A stretch of DNA of 64,000 bases, taken from positions 124,001 through 188,000 of the forward strand of contig NZ_FTMG01000003.1 of NCBI RefSeq assembly GCF_900155965.1, read 5' to 3'. Below, one piece after another: positions 52,793-62,414 of this stretch (positions within the stretch are counted from its first letter, which is position 1; each line of letters begins with the position of its first letter). Below the pieces are notes generated by a model, which saw nothing but the letters and a program-made list of their open reading frames with translations, had not been told where the DNA came from and made no database searches. Source of the DNA: Mucilaginibacter lappiensis (GTDB lineage: Bacteria; Bacteroidota; Bacteroidia; Sphingobacteriales; Sphingobacteriaceae). A program made the position numbers and the translations under genes.

Positions 52793-53494
52793 ATGGATGA
52801 TGCACCAAAAGCCAATAAAATCAAAACTATTCGTCCGGAAACATTGGAGTTTATCATACTCTATAATCAACTTAAAGGAAAAGCGTTTATGGGAAACGCT
52901 CACCTATCGGAGACCCTTGGTTTTAACTCCCCTAGTTCTATTACTGAAATAATAAAGAGCAGACAGAACATAGATCCAGAAAAACTCAGAATATTTAAAG
53001 AAAAATACGCTGAATTTATTTCTGGAGTAAAAACAGACACAATTCAAGAAAAAAACACAGAGAAAAGAACAGAAGAAGGCATCCCAATGTATGAAATTTC
53101 GGCTACTGCTTCTGGCGTAGAAGTTTACAATGACATTAATGATTCCATGCCGGTTGGCCGCATGAATTTTCCTGGAATTGAGGATTGCGACTTTGCATTG
53201 CCGGTTTGGGGACATTCGATGTACCCCTACCTGGAAAATGGCTGCTGGGTAGCCTTAAAGGTGATACATGATAAAAAAATACTACCTGGCGAGGTATACT
53301 ATATTGAGTGGGGCGAATACCGTATGTATAAAAGATTATTGGTTGGCGATAGCCCGGAAGAAGTATTTGCCCATTCAGACAATACTACTGAAATGATTGG
53401 GAATCGGCTTAAATATGCTCCCTTTCCTATTAAAATAGCTGATATCAAGAAACTGTGCCTGGTAAAAGACATTCATAAAAAGCATAACCACTAA
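52793..53494 (+). CDS. XRE-S24 family phage-type repressor
   Basis: The 233-residue protein has an N-terminal helix-turn-helix-like part (FMGNAHLSETLGFNSPSSIT, EIIKSRQNIDPEKLRIF) and an S24 peptidase-like domain with S142 in WGHSMYP and K180 in YRMYKRLL, the spacing of the LexA/CI dyad. No clear Ala-Gly cleavage site was seen before the domain, so self-cleavage is doubtful. It is divergent from two small genes with repeats in between. Confidence 0.88.
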   Translation: MDDAPKANKIKTIRPETLEFIILYNQLKGKAFMGNAHLSETLGFNSPSSITEIIKSRQNIDPEKLRIFKEKYAEFISGVKTDTIQEKNTEKRTEEGIPMYEISATASGVEVYNDINDSMPVGRMNFPGIEDCDFALPVWGHSMYPYLENGCWVALKVIHDKKILPGEVYYIEWGEYRMYKRLLVGDSPEEVFAHSDNTTEMIGNRLKYAPFPIKIADIKKLCLVKDIHKKHNH

Positions 53495-53553
53495 TATTGA
53501 TCACCTAAGCTCTCGCGTAAATCCCGTGCTTATGGCATTTTACATAATAACAT

Positions 53554-53859
53554 TTAAATAAGCGGTTTATTTCCTTGTTCAATCCGAAAAATCATGCAAT
53601 CCAGATCTGTTTTTACACTTTCGAGGATCTCTCCAAGATCAGTTTTAGACAGATCATTTCTAAACTCATCGCGTTTGGTATTAGCCATATATTGCAGATA
53701 TGTAGTGATCATGAGCGAATGCTTTTTATCTAAACGTGCACCATCATACGCAATTATTTTAAACAGCTGCTCTAAATGGATATAATAATTACGCACATTC
53801 AGTCTTTCGATATCTTCAGACTCTCGTTTAAGCCACTTTAAAAATTCCACGAGGGTCAT
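53554..53859 (-). CDS. Hypothetical helical protein
   Basis: The 101 residues are mostly charged helices (MTLVEFLKWLKRESEDIERL, NVRNYYIHLEQLFKIIAYDG). No membrane segment or cysteine motif was found. Converges with the S24 gene. Unknown. Confidence 0.5.
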   Translation of the reverse strand: MTLVEFLKWLKRESEDIERLNVRNYYIHLEQLFKIIAYDGARLDKKHSLMITTYLQYMANTKRDEFRNDLSKTDLGEILESVKTDLDCMIFRIEQGNKPLI

Positions 53860-54064
53860 AATTTATATATTTAAAGCGATTATTTGCCGTTTAACAGTAA
53901 ATATAGAAACAATGAGATGATTATCACGCATTCAACCTTCACAGACTTATTCATACTGATATAAAACACTGTGCAGTAAAATATAAAATGACTATTTTTG
54001 ACAATGTAAGCTATTGTAAAACAAAGCAATAAGACCCTACTAATTTAAACTTACCACAATTGAT

Positions 54065-54211
54065 ATGATGGCCCAAGCCCTACATTTCATTGATCACTCA
54101 TTCAGTGTTGGCAATAAATTACAAAATATTGCATTTTATGCTATACTGCTGCTTATGATATGGGTTATCATCGTACAGCTAAAAACCAAACAACGCAAAA
54201 CCCACCAATAG
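54065..54211 (+). CDS. Very small membrane protein (48 residues)
   Basis: MMAQALHFIDHSFSVGNKLQ leads into one helix (NIAFYAILLLMIWVIIVQLK) and a basic end. It is below the usual length cutoff for automatic calls. Similar single-helix proteins lie nearby at 50920 and 55141, but it is not clearly homologous to them. Weak call. Confidence 0.4.
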   Translation: MMAQALHFIDHSFSVGNKLQNIAFYAILLLMIWVIIVQLKTKQRKTHQ

Positions 54212-54387
54212 TTAAAAGGAATAGCTCCTTATCTTTTCCAAGATCATTATCTATTACCATTACAGGTTGCGGATATCATCAATAACAAGTTCGGAGCCCA
54301 AAGTCATACTAAGTACATATTACTTAAAAATTCTGCATGAATGGCTTATATTTTTATAATTTGGCTTTCGTTATACCACATATATAC

Positions 54388-54888
54388 ATGCTGATTCGTC
54401 TTGCCACCATAAAGGATATCCCTCAGATTATGAAACTCATTGCCGAAGTTGTACCAATGATGATAGCTTCAGGAAACCTTCAATGGGACAATAACTACCC
54501 TAATACTACCGTATTCACTGATGATATTAACAAGAATCAACTTTGGGCAGCTGAAGTGGAGGGCCAAATTGCAGGTGTTACCGCAATAACAACCGATCAG
54601 GAACCTGAATATGCCAAAGCTGGCTGGGATATCACAGAGGCCGCCATAGTCACCCATCGCCTTGCTGTAAGTCTTCAATATCGCGGGCTAGGTATAGCTG
54701 CAACTTTATTACTACAGCCCGAAAACGAAGCGCTGCGCCGAAACATAAAAATATTACGTATTGATACTAATATCAGCAACCAGGCTACTCAAAAACTATT
54801 TCCTAAACTGGGCTATTTATATGCTGGCGAAATTGATCTGAGCTTTAGACCCGGATTAAAATTTTACAGTTATGAAAAACGACTTTAG
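54388..54888 (+). CDS. GNAT-family N-acetyltransferase
   Basis: The 166-residue protein has the GNAT pattern: MLIRLATIKDIPQIMKLIAE, LWAAEVEGQIAGVTAI, IVTHRLAVSLQYRGLGIAAT (motif A, QYRGLGIA) and LRIDTNISNQATQKLFPKLG. It transfers acetyl from acetyl-CoA to an unknown amine or protein. The start at 54388 fits family length. It lies alone among phage-zone genes. Confidence 0.9.
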   Translation: MLIRLATIKDIPQIMKLIAEVVPMMIASGNLQWDNNYPNTTVFTDDINKNQLWAAEVEGQIAGVTAITTDQEPEYAKAGWDITEAAIVTHRLAVSLQYRGLGIAATLLLQPENEALRRNIKILRIDTNISNQATQKLFPKLGYLYAGEIDLSFRPGLKFYSYEKRL

Positions 54889-55140
54889 CGGTGCTTACAA
54901 CGGCTTAAACGTAATATTATACCTCCTAAAAATAAACCGTCTTAATCCATATAAAACCATATAAACAGACAAAAACATGTATGTATTTTTTTTAACTAAG
55001 GGGCAAAATTTAAATACTTATCAACATTTCTGTGATTTATCAACATTATAGTAATAAGTAACATATAATACTCATATATTTATTTTAATAATTGCTGATA
55101 GCTCCACGCTTCAGTTAACCCCAGTTATAAAACTAAAAAG

Positions 55141-55497
55141 ATGGAACCTGTAATGATGTTTGTAATTACCGCTATTGTTGCTGCAATACTTTTAGTTGTA
55201 TTTAATAAACAGCAGGAAAACAAGGTGCGCAACCACCTGTACTCCAATGATGTACAAAAAATATACCTACTTACTGCCGCCGAATATAAAATTAACATCC
55301 TAGAAGAGAATCAGCGACAGTTAAACAATATTACTGCTGACTTAGGTATAGAAACCCCTAATATCACAGCAGAATTAAATCTGCTTACATCTGCATTCAA
55401 AAGTGGCGAAATACCGCTCGATGAGTTAAATCTAAGGCTTGATTATCTATTGGAGACCCTTAATACCAACAGCTCCTTGATGATTGAGGCATATTAA
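55141..55497 (+). CDS. Small membrane protein, paralogue-like to 50920-51234
   Basis: The 118 residues have one N-terminal helix (MMFVITAIVAAILLVVF), NKQQ, NDVQ and two helical stretches (ITAELNLLTSAFKSGEIPLD). The shared order with the 50920 protein suggests common origin. No role is known. A terminator for the RRM gene lies downstream on the other strand. Confidence 0.6.
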   Translation: MEPVMMFVITAIVAAILLVVFNKQQENKVRNHLYSNDVQKIYLLTAAEYKINILEENQRQLNNITADLGIETPNITAELNLLTSAFKSGEIPLDELNLRLDYLLETLNTNSSLMIEAY

Positions 55498-55529
55498 TTT
55501 CCCCAAATGGCATAAATAATAAATAGAAG

Positions 55530-55558
55530 AGCATAAAAAAAGCCGGATTACCCGGCTT
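55530..55558 (-). terminator. Intrinsic terminator of the RRM gene (minus strand)
   Basis: Stem AAGCCGG/CCGGCTT at 55540-55558 with loop ATTAC, then TTTTTTT on the minus strand. Confidence 0.8.
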
Positions 55559-55592
55559 ATATCAAAAAAGAATACTTTTATTTTAGCTTATA

Positions 55593-55898
55593 CTAGTTAC
55601 GCTTAAAACTGCCCTTGCCTGCGGTGTTACTATTACCACCACCATTAAAGCCAGGTCCCTTGTCTTCGGCAACATTAACGGTAATCCGCCGGCCATAATA
55701 ACTTGCACCATTCATGCACCTTATAGCCTCTTTTGCTTCATTATCATTAACCATTTCTACAAAGCCAAAACCCCTACTCTCTTTTGTTTCGCGATCCTTA
55801 ATGATCCTGAGCGATTTAACCGGCCCAAAATCACCAAAAACAGCTGTTAATTCGGCCTCATCTACTTCTAAAGGAAGCCCTGCTATAAATACTTTCAT
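55593..55898 (-). CDS. RNA-binding protein (RRM)
   Basis: The 101-residue protein is a single RRM: RNP2 MKVFIAGLPLEVDEAELTAV and RNP1 ESRGFGFVEMVNDNEAKEAI are clear, then RRITVNVAEDKG and a Gly/Asn/Ser tail. RRM proteins of this size in Bacteroidota are thought to bind RNA broadly, as cold-response or chaperone-like factors. The start at 55898 is preferred; the upstream frame lacks the family pattern. Confidence 0.92.
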   Translation of the reverse strand: MKVFIAGLPLEVDEAELTAVFGDFGPVKSLRIIKDRETKESRGFGFVEMVNDNEAKEAIRCMNGASYYGRRITVNVAEDKGPGFNGGGNSNTAGKGSFKRN

Positions 55899-56060
55899 TA
55901 ATCTCCTTAAAATTTCCGTGAAGGTACAAAAAAGGGGGCACATTCCGGGCATGAATGTAAATCGGAAGAGGAAATGTTAGTCTTTTTTACCTTTAAATTA
56001 CGTAACAAAAATTAATTAAAGAATATTGAAAAATTCGGCAAAAAATTGAGGAGAGTTAAA

Positions 56061-56657
56061 TTATTTAAGTTGGAGTTCAAAACTACCTTCAACCCTGTAA
56101 AAGGGCGAATTTACTTTATCGTCTTTGGCTAAAAACGTAAAGAAAGTTCCTTTAGCTATCAAATTATCATTATTGTATTTTTCAATACTAATCTTTCCGG
56201 AATCATCTTTACCACCGTATTTAGTTAAGGTATACTGTACTACTGGGTTTTTCTCATCTAATTTAAAAAGGAACTGACTACCCGCCACCTTACTATTGAC
56301 ATTAGTAGCAGCAAAACCTACAGAACTGATACCAAAACTCATGGTATGAGCTTTATTTATAGCCGTAATACCAAAATACTTGCTATCACCGCTATGTACA
56401 TTAATAAATGCAACGGAGTCTGTAGCGGCATCAAAGGTATAGGTAGAATCTTCAATGGTGATCTTTAGCGTTCCTTTACCAGCTAAAAAATTCCCTGGTG
56501 TGTTGATGACGCCCATGGTTGACGCACTATCGGCAGCAGCGATTGACTTATTGGAATCCATACTCTTTACATTGTCATCTTTCTGGCATGACGAAACAGC
56601 CACCGAGATGAACAAAAGAGTAGAAAATAACCATTTAGTAAACCGAATACTGTTCAT
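56061..56657 (-). CDS. Lipoprotein, unknown
   Basis: The 198-residue product has a lipoprotein signal (LLFISVAVSSCQKDD) and a beta-rich mature part (GKGTLKITIEDSTYTFDAAT, VHSGDSKYFGITAIN, KGTFFTFLAKDDKVNSPFYR, VEGSFELQLK). It resembles small Bacteroidota lipoproteins with a sandwich domain of unknown role. Confidence 0.75.
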   Translation of the reverse strand: MNSIRFTKWLFSTLLFISVAVSSCQKDDNVKSMDSNKSIAAADSASTMGVINTPGNFLAGKGTLKITIEDSTYTFDAATDSVAFINVHSGDSKYFGITAINKAHTMSFGISSVGFAATNVNSKVAGSQFLFKLDEKNPVVQYTLTKYGGKDDSGKISIEKYNNDNLIAKGTFFTFLAKDDKVNSPFYRVEGSFELQLK

Positions 56658-56824
56658 AGGCTAATATGATAGCTAAAATTAATAATAAATAGCTTCAGTT
56701 TTATCAATTTAGTAGCGTTAAACAAAAATTTAACATTTTTTTACAATTAATCGCCATTATTATTAACCTCATAAAAAATATTGTAATTACACATCCATAA
56801 AAAAGATAATCGTAAATAATATTT

Positions 56825-58078
56825 TTAAAATACTTCGCCTACGTTAATAAACAAGCCCCTGGAACCTTCACGACCGAAGCCATAATCGATAGCAATGTTG
56901 GTTTTAGATACTTTGTTGAGTTTAATCCGCAAACCAGGGCCAAAACCGGGCTGTATACTCTGCAATCCGGAGCCGGGAGCGGCCGAGAAAGATTGTGCGT
57001 TTATGAAAGCTACACCACCTAATAATCCGTTACGGGTAATTTTAAACCGGTACTCACTCTCCAGGTAAACCATTTGAGCTCCTCTAAATCTTCCCTGGAT
57101 ATATCCCCGTCCGGTTGTATTATTAGGATCGTAACCCGTAGCAGGCAAATCGAGATAAGCCGGGCGCCCGTTCAGCACCAGCCAATCGTATGACCAAAAA
57201 GCCAATACATTATCAGACTCTGCAGGGACTTTATAATACTTACGCACATCAATAATCAGGGAACGCCAGGGAGCCGTGCTACCCAAAAAAGAGTAATTAT
57301 CGCGATACTGCAGCGATGCATAAAAGCCACGGGAGGGATTTATAGAGTTATCACGACTATCAAACAAAGCATTAAAGGTAATACCTGTTGAAATGGCGCG
57401 GGCAATAGGTCCGTATCTTTTATAATCAGATTCGCCGCCATTTAATTGTCCCCGCTCTGACATGTTCCAGCGATCATCAAAAATATAGCCCAAACCCGCG
57501 TAAAAGTTGCCGACTATTTGTTTCAATACGGTTTCAGAAAAACGAAAAAATGAATAATCAAGCGGATTTTCATTGCCCAGTTTAGAATGGCTCCCCAAGC
57601 CATAAGTGCTTTGCGGATACTTGTAAAACCTGAAATCGCCTATAAAATCATACTTGTTGTCTTTTGTCCATATGTTTGACAATAAGGGAATGATCACTTG
57701 CTTTTTTTGAGTATAGGCCGGGTTAATCGTAATTGTTGAGATACGGGTATTGGGAGCGGTTCTAAAAACCACATTCCCCGATAAGGTGACAGCCAGATCT
57801 GTTTGCAAGGTATAACCTACTGCCGGTACAATGGAGAACACTGGTTTTGTAGTTACCGAATCAGCCTTGCTTTCTTTATAGTTTTTATCAAATATTGATT
57901 TGATTACATCAAAAATATCTTTTTCAAAAGTTGTATCCGGATGGGCTACAATTAAGGTATCTTTAAATTTAGGATGGCCCAGGGGAATGTATCGCTTATC
58001 CTGCGCATATACTTTTTCATTACTGGAAAAGAAAACTACCAAAGTAAAAATAAGAACAAGTATTTTTTGTATGCGCAT
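56825..58078 (-). CDS. Omp85/BamA-like outer-membrane barrel protein
   Basis: The 417-residue protein has signal peptide MRIQKILVLIFTLVVFFSSN.. and then a 16-stranded-barrel-like region of the surface-antigen (Omp85) type, with the RGxxQGRFRG-like lid motif (GRGYIQGRFRG) and a C-terminal IAIDYGFGREGSRGLFINVG. No POTRA domain is present, so it differs from BamA and TamA and could be a patatin-associated or specialised barrel. Host gene lying within the phage-like zone. Confidence 0.82.
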   Translation of the reverse strand: MRIQKILVLIFTLVVFFSSNEKVYAQDKRYIPLGHPKFKDTLIVAHPDTTFEKDIFDVIKSIFDKNYKESKADSVTTKPVFSIVPAVGYTLQTDLAVTLSGNVVFRTAPNTRISTITINPAYTQKKQVIIPLLSNIWTKDNKYDFIGDFRFYKYPQSTYGLGSHSKLGNENPLDYSFFRFSETVLKQIVGNFYAGLGYIFDDRWNMSERGQLNGGESDYKRYGPIARAISTGITFNALFDSRDNSINPSRGFYASLQYRDNYSFLGSTAPWRSLIIDVRKYYKVPAESDNVLAFWSYDWLVLNGRPAYLDLPATGYDPNNTTGRGYIQGRFRGAQMVYLESEYRFKITRNGLLGGVAFINAQSFSAAPGSGLQSIQPGFGPGLRIKLNKVSKTNIAIDYGFGREGSRGLFINVGEVF

Positions 58079-58548
58079 TATGATAGTACCGGGGTAGATA
58101 AATGATTATCAGGTGCAATAATAAAAATAATAAGCCAAATGGCTGTTTTAATAAACTAATTTGACAGCTATCAAACAAAGCATACAGCTAAATTTTCCAT
58201 TATAAAACCATGTTTCCGAAATGTAAGACGCATAAGCGGGTATATAGTTACAAGAATTTTGTGCCCGCTTGATTATAGCGGGATAAATAATCTCTACATG
58301 TAAATTAATAATCTACTATCAGTTCCTTATTGCTAATTACCAAAAAAATTAGCATTTGATAAATTTATTTACGATATTTGTTTGTAATTATTCCAATCGT
58401 CATTTATATCATATTTTTTAGATCATAGATTTTGGGAACAAAGAGTAAGGACTAAATGCCGGAGGGTTTGCACGGTTCAGGAATCCTTTCTCTTTGTCCA
58501 AAAATCTTTACTCTAAAAATCCTTGTTCACCAATTCAAACATTAATTA
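58079..58548. repeat. Gene-free gap of 470 bp with GGAACAAAGAGTAAGG-type repeat
   Basis: Between 58432 and 58530 GGGAACAAAGAGTAAGGACT faces TCCAAAAATCTTTACTCTAA and AAAATCCTTGTTCAC, as in the family at 37766-37890. The remaining 350 bp are AT-rich and show nothing I can name. Confidence 0.55.
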
Positions 58549-59013
58549 ATGAAAATTCATGCCTATCATTCAAAATCGGCGGCAGTATTAGCCAACCGTA
58601 TTGAGCAGTATTTTAAACATATTGAGGGTACATCCCACCTAGAGCAAAAACCAGGCAACGGAAAAGATCCCACTTCAACAGCACAAAAAGTGTGGGATCG
58701 GGAACCAGAGTCTGCTACTATAGCAGGTATGGCCCTGTTCCTGGGCTTTAGCAGCAAACTGGAGTTTGAAGCTTATGAAGTTAGCGGTAAACATGCTTCC
58801 GTATTAAAACGTGGCCGCCTGCGACTAGAAGCCGCTTACGAATCACGCTTATATCAAACACCAACCGGGGTTATATTCGCTCTTAAAACCCTGGGCTGGA
58901 ATGATAAACCGGAAGTACAGAAATCGAATACTAAAACCAACGATACGCTTAAAGTTGAAGTCGTAAACACAGGTCCCCTACCCGCCGGCAATGAAAAGGA
59001 AGTGGTTCTTTGA
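58549..59013 (+). CDS. Terminase small subunit-like protein
   Basis: The 154-residue product fits phage terminase small subunits: an N-terminal HTH-like part with YHSKSAAVLANRIEQYFKHI, ATIAGMALFLGFSSKLEFEA, then LRLEAAYESRLYQTPTGVIF and KTLGWNDKPE. The small subunit recognises phage DNA and recruits the large subunit, which lies 299 bp downstream. The gap between them is filled by repeat words, unusual for phage packing operons. Confidence 0.8.
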   Translation: MKIHAYHSKSAAVLANRIEQYFKHIEGTSHLEQKPGNGKDPTSTAQKVWDREPESATIAGMALFLGFSSKLEFEAYEVSGKHASVLKRGRLRLEAAYESRLYQTPTGVIFALKTLGWNDKPEVQKSNTKTNDTLKVEVVNTGPLPAGNEKEVVL

Positions 59014-59230
59014 TTTTGGATTTCGGATGTTCGATTTTTCGTAATTGTCTATTTTAAAGGCACTCAAGAGGCTTCGCTGTTTCGGGTCTTATCTGAACCA
59101 TGATTTTCTTGGTAAAAGGATTAAAGAATATAAGACAGATTAGAATCTTATAATCCGTAAATCAAGATTTAGAAATCACAAAATAATTTTGATTTAACTA
59201 ATTTTATTAGTAAATTTGAATTAGTTTATG
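59014..59230. repeat. Repeat words between the terminase genes
   Basis: TTTGATTTTGGATTTCGGAT (kin of AAATCCG family), then ATCTGAACCATGATTTTCTT and ATTAGAATCTTATAATCCGT words, fill the gap. No ORF of note lies in it. Confidence 0.5.
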
Positions 59231-59311
59231 CCAAATGGCATTTTTTACATAAAAACTCTTTGTCATCTCCGGCGGTGGGTTTCAACAAAAAGCTTCTTAA
59301 TTCTATACATC

Positions 59312-60568
59312 ATGATGAATGATATCAACGCACCTCCGGTTAGTGGCATTGGTGGCTCTGTCCTCTTCAGCCAAAACTTTTTTTCTACAGCTCAGGTAAC
59401 TGTGAACCAGGGCGGCACCAGTTCGGGAAAGACTTACGCCATTGAACAGGTCTTATTCTGCCTGGCCTGTCAGACCTCTAAATTAGTGATCACCATAGTG
59501 GCACAGGATGTGCCTAATTTGAAAGTTGGCGCATTGCGCGACGCTTTAAACATCTACCAGGAATCCACCGCTTTACAAGGCATGGTGAAGGGCTTTAATA
59601 AAACCGACAGAGTATTTGAGTTTAATAATGGTTCCATTATCGAATTTAAAAGCTACGATAATGCCCAGGACGCCAAGTCGGGAAAGCGCGACTATCTGTT
59701 TGTTAACGAGGCTAATGGCATAACCTGGGATGTTTACCACGAACTGGCCCTTCGCACCAAGCGACGTATTTTTATTGATTACAATCCCAATACAGGCTTT
59801 TGGGTGCATGAAAAGTTGATAGGACAGCCCAATGTGCAGTTGATTATTTCTGATCACCGGCATAACCCTTATCTGGGTCAGGCTATAAGGGATAAGATCG
59901 AATCACTAAAGAACGATGATATGGAGCTTTGGAAAGTATATGCCCGTGGGCTTACCGGTAAAATTACCGGCCTAATATTTAACAACTGGTACCTATGTAA
60001 CCAAATACCTGATGATGCCCGTTTGATAGCTGCAGGCCTTGATTTTGGTTTTACCAACGACCAAACCGGCTGTCTGCTGGTGTACCGGCAAAACGGAGAA
60101 CTTTGGGTTAATGAACTGTTTTATGAAACCGGTTTAACCAATGCCGATATAGCCGACAGGCTTAAAGCCTGCGGCGTAAGCAAAGGAACAGAGATCATTG
60201 CCGATAGCGCCGAGCCGAAATCCATAGAAGACCTTAAACGTATGGGCTGGTACATTACCGGTGCTAAAAAAGGTGCGGATAGTATTAAAAACTCCATCGA
60301 CATATTGAAGCGCTACAAAATAAATATAACCCGTAACAGCGTCAATTTACGCAATGAGCTTAACCGTTATAAATGGCGAATAGATCAATCGGGCAAAACC
60401 ATTAACCAACCAGTTGATAAATGGAACCACCTGATAGATCCGCTGCGTTATGTAGCGCTAAACAAACTAAAGATCAACAATGAAGGGAAGCTGAAATCCC
60501 GCTTGCCTTTTGTACCCAGGTTTCAGTCAGCAACCGGAGTTTTTGAACAGATGATAAATGGTTCATAG
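59312..60568 (+). CDS. Terminase large subunit (PBSX type)
   Basis: The 418-residue protein has the P-loop NQGGTSSGKTYAIEQ, the acidic strand YLFVNEANGI, and the RNase H-like nuclease core GLDFGFTNDQTG, IIADSAEPKSIEDLKRMG and DPLRYVALNK. It is the phage packaging motor and headful nuclease. Starts at 59309-59315 are all possible; 59228 would add an odd leader. Its 3' end merges into an ACCATGA-family repeat. Confidence 0.93.
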   Translation: MMNDINAPPVSGIGGSVLFSQNFFSTAQVTVNQGGTSSGKTYAIEQVLFCLACQTSKLVITIVAQDVPNLKVGALRDALNIYQESTALQGMVKGFNKTDRVFEFNNGSIIEFKSYDNAQDAKSGKRDYLFVNEANGITWDVYHELALRTKRRIFIDYNPNTGFWVHEKLIGQPNVQLIISDHRHNPYLGQAIRDKIESLKNDDMELWKVYARGLTGKITGLIFNNWYLCNQIPDDARLIAAGLDFGFTNDQTGCLLVYRQNGELWVNELFYETGLTNADIADRLKACGVSKGTEIIADSAEPKSIEDLKRMGWYITGAKKGADSIKNSIDILKRYKINITRNSVNLRNELNRYKWRIDQSGKTINQPVDKWNHLIDPLRYVALNKLKINNEGKLKSRLPFVPRFQSATGVFEQMINGS

Positions 60569-60842
60569 TTAATAGATCATAGGTGTTTTGAAGAATCAAA
60601 ATAAAGGCTAAGTACTGGGTTTGGCTAAAGCCCATAACTGTTTAATTGTAGTCCGTTGGTTAAAACCAACGGCAATGAACAATAAATCAATCATTTTTAT
60701 TCATTGCCGTCCCATTTATGGGGCGGATTACAGATATACTTCCTGGCTTTAGCCAAAAACAATCTTCCGAATACCTCTAGACCATAGATCATCAACTTTA
60801 GAAAACCATGAACCATCAACTATGAACCATCAACCATAAAAA
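60560..60842. repeat. Nested inverted repeats and ACCATGA-family words
   Basis: TTTGGCTAAAGCC (60621 on) faces GGCTTTAGCCAAA (60747-60759). Inside, GTCCGTTGGTTAAAACC, CAACGGCAATGAA face TTCATTGCCGTCC. ACCATGAACCATCAACTATG runs up to the next start. Same family as 22030-22200. Confidence 0.75.
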
Positions 60843-60845
60843 ACT

Positions 60846-61699
60846 ATGATCGAAAAAACACTCAAAACAACTACCGGTAAATTATCGGTAAAAATACCCA
60901 CGGAGCTAAACGAGGTAACACTCGGGCAAATAATGGCCATGCAGCAAAAACCGGATCTTAACGATATAGAAGCTATCAGTATACTCTCGGGCATCATTAC
61001 TGACGAATTATACAATGTAAAAAACATTGACGATTTCCAGGTATTTACAGATACCGTATTAGCCTTATCGCACCAGATAAAGCAACTGTACAACAGTGAA
61101 GTGATACCCAAAGAGGTTGTTTTTATTTTATATGACGCGCAGGACAGGCAGGTACAGAAAAATGTAAAAGTAAGCCATGATCTTTCGGTTGAACCGGCCG
61201 GGGCATTTATGGCAGCCCGGGATATTATAGCCGAGGAGATTAATAACCACATTAAACAACATGGCGACGAGGACTGGCAGGAGCGCTTTAATCCATCATT
61301 AAGCGCTTGTTGCCAGGTGCTGGCTCATTACTTTTTTTGCAGGGCCACCGGGCAAAAGTACAACGAATACGAGGCCGAGGAATTTTGTAACGAGATCAAA
61401 AAAATGCGGGTAACGGAGGCACTGCCCATTGCCCGGCATTTTTTTTCCTGTTATCCCAGCTTATCGAAACCGAAAACCAGCTGCTGGCATCGACTCCTAC
61501 CGTGCTGGAAAAACGGGCGGGTATCCAGTCGTTCGAGAAATTTAAATATATCAACACAGTTAACTCACTGGCCGGCGGCGATGTAACCAAATGGGATATC
61601 ATCATGAACATGCCCTACGAACGCGTGCTCACCAAACTCCTGCTCAACAAAACCGAAGCGGAATATCAACGGAAGTATAGTGAGGTGGTGAGTGGTTGA
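60846..61699 (+). CDS. Phage tail-chaperone-like gene needing a -1 frameshift
   Basis: The zero frame runs from 60846 to a stop near 61586, but coding sense after ARHFF continues in the -1 frame (FLLSQLIETENQLLASTPTV and LEKRAGIQSFEKFKYIN, KWDIIMNMPYERVLTKLL) to 61699. The switch lies in T8 at 61439-61446; slippery heptamer TTTTTTT in phase is at 61439-61445. The joined product is about 284 residues. VKIPTELNEVTLGQIMAMQQ resembles phage tail assembly chaperones, in which such -1 slippage makes a longer form. The alternative is a simple frameshift mutation or read error in the homopolymer. Confidence 0.65.
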
Positions 61700-61823
61700 G
61701 TTTGATTTTTACCTGAACCAGGATTCATCTGATTAAAGGATTACTTTGATTTTTCGACAAACAGCCAAATAATTCCCTACCACTCACTAATTCAATAAAT
61801 CACTAATTCAATAATTAAGCCCT
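61700..61823. repeat. Repeat words after the frameshift gene
   Basis: ACCTGAACCAGGATTCATCT and AATTCAATAAATCACTAATT (61785-61813) are kin of words at 59085, 13850 and 62385. Confidence 0.5.
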
Positions 61824-62267
61824 ATGCGCAATCAAATAGAAGCTATAGTACAAACCCTTACAGGCAACCCAACGTTTGCTTATGGTACGCAAACAGAACT
61901 CAACACCCTTGCCGATGATGTAACGGCCTTTCCGTGTGTGTTCATGTACCCTTTACAACCCATTGATGTATCGCCGCAGGTTAATGGCTCGGTCGACAAT
62001 GTTTTTACCGCCTATATCGAATTTCTTTATCAAACTGAATTTGGACAGTACACAGCAGAAAACGAAACCTTTGTAAACCTGGCTTTACGCCTGGCTAATG
62101 AATTTATTGTGAAAGCCGCCAAACACCGCGACGGCGATGGCAGGTATTTCCGCATTAAGGCAGGCAGCAAAGCCAAGTGTCAACCGGTTTATAATAAGTT
62201 CGACGCTAATACTACCGGTATTGGTTTAACTATTTCTTTGTCGACCATGTACTTTGATACCTTTTAA
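61824..62267 (+). CDS. Phage-type hypothetical, tail-terminator-like
   Basis: The 147-residue protein is an alpha/beta fold (VNLALRLANEFIVKAAKHRD, FTAYIEFLYQTEFGQYTAEN, GIGLTISLSTMYFDTF) of the size and order of phage tail-completion or minor tail proteins (tail-terminator-like). The match is by shape and position only. It precedes a large structural gene by about 150 bp. Confidence 0.55.
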   Translation: MRNQIEAIVQTLTGNPTFAYGTQTELNTLADDVTAFPCVFMYPLQPIDVSPQVNGSVDNVFTAYIEFLYQTEFGQYTAENETFVNLALRLANEFIVKAAKHRDGDGRYFRIKAGSKAKCQPVYNKFDANTTGIGLTISLSTMYFDTF

Positions 62268-62269
62268 TT

Positions 62270-62412
62270 ATTGTCTGAATCAGAATTTACAGAATTTTAA
62301 AATATCAAGAATGGAAAGGACTTGCATCCATTCCGTTAATTCCCAAATTCTGTAAATTCTTATTCAGACAACCACTCATCATCCACTAACTCAATAATTC
62401 ACTAATTAACAA
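62270..62412. repeat. Inverted repeat and ACTAATTCAATAA words
   Basis: TTGTCTGAATCAGAATTTAC (62271 on) faces GTAAATTCTTATTCAGACAA (62352-62371). CACTAACTCAATAATTCACT words follow up to the next start. Confidence 0.75.
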
Positions 62413-62414
62413 AG

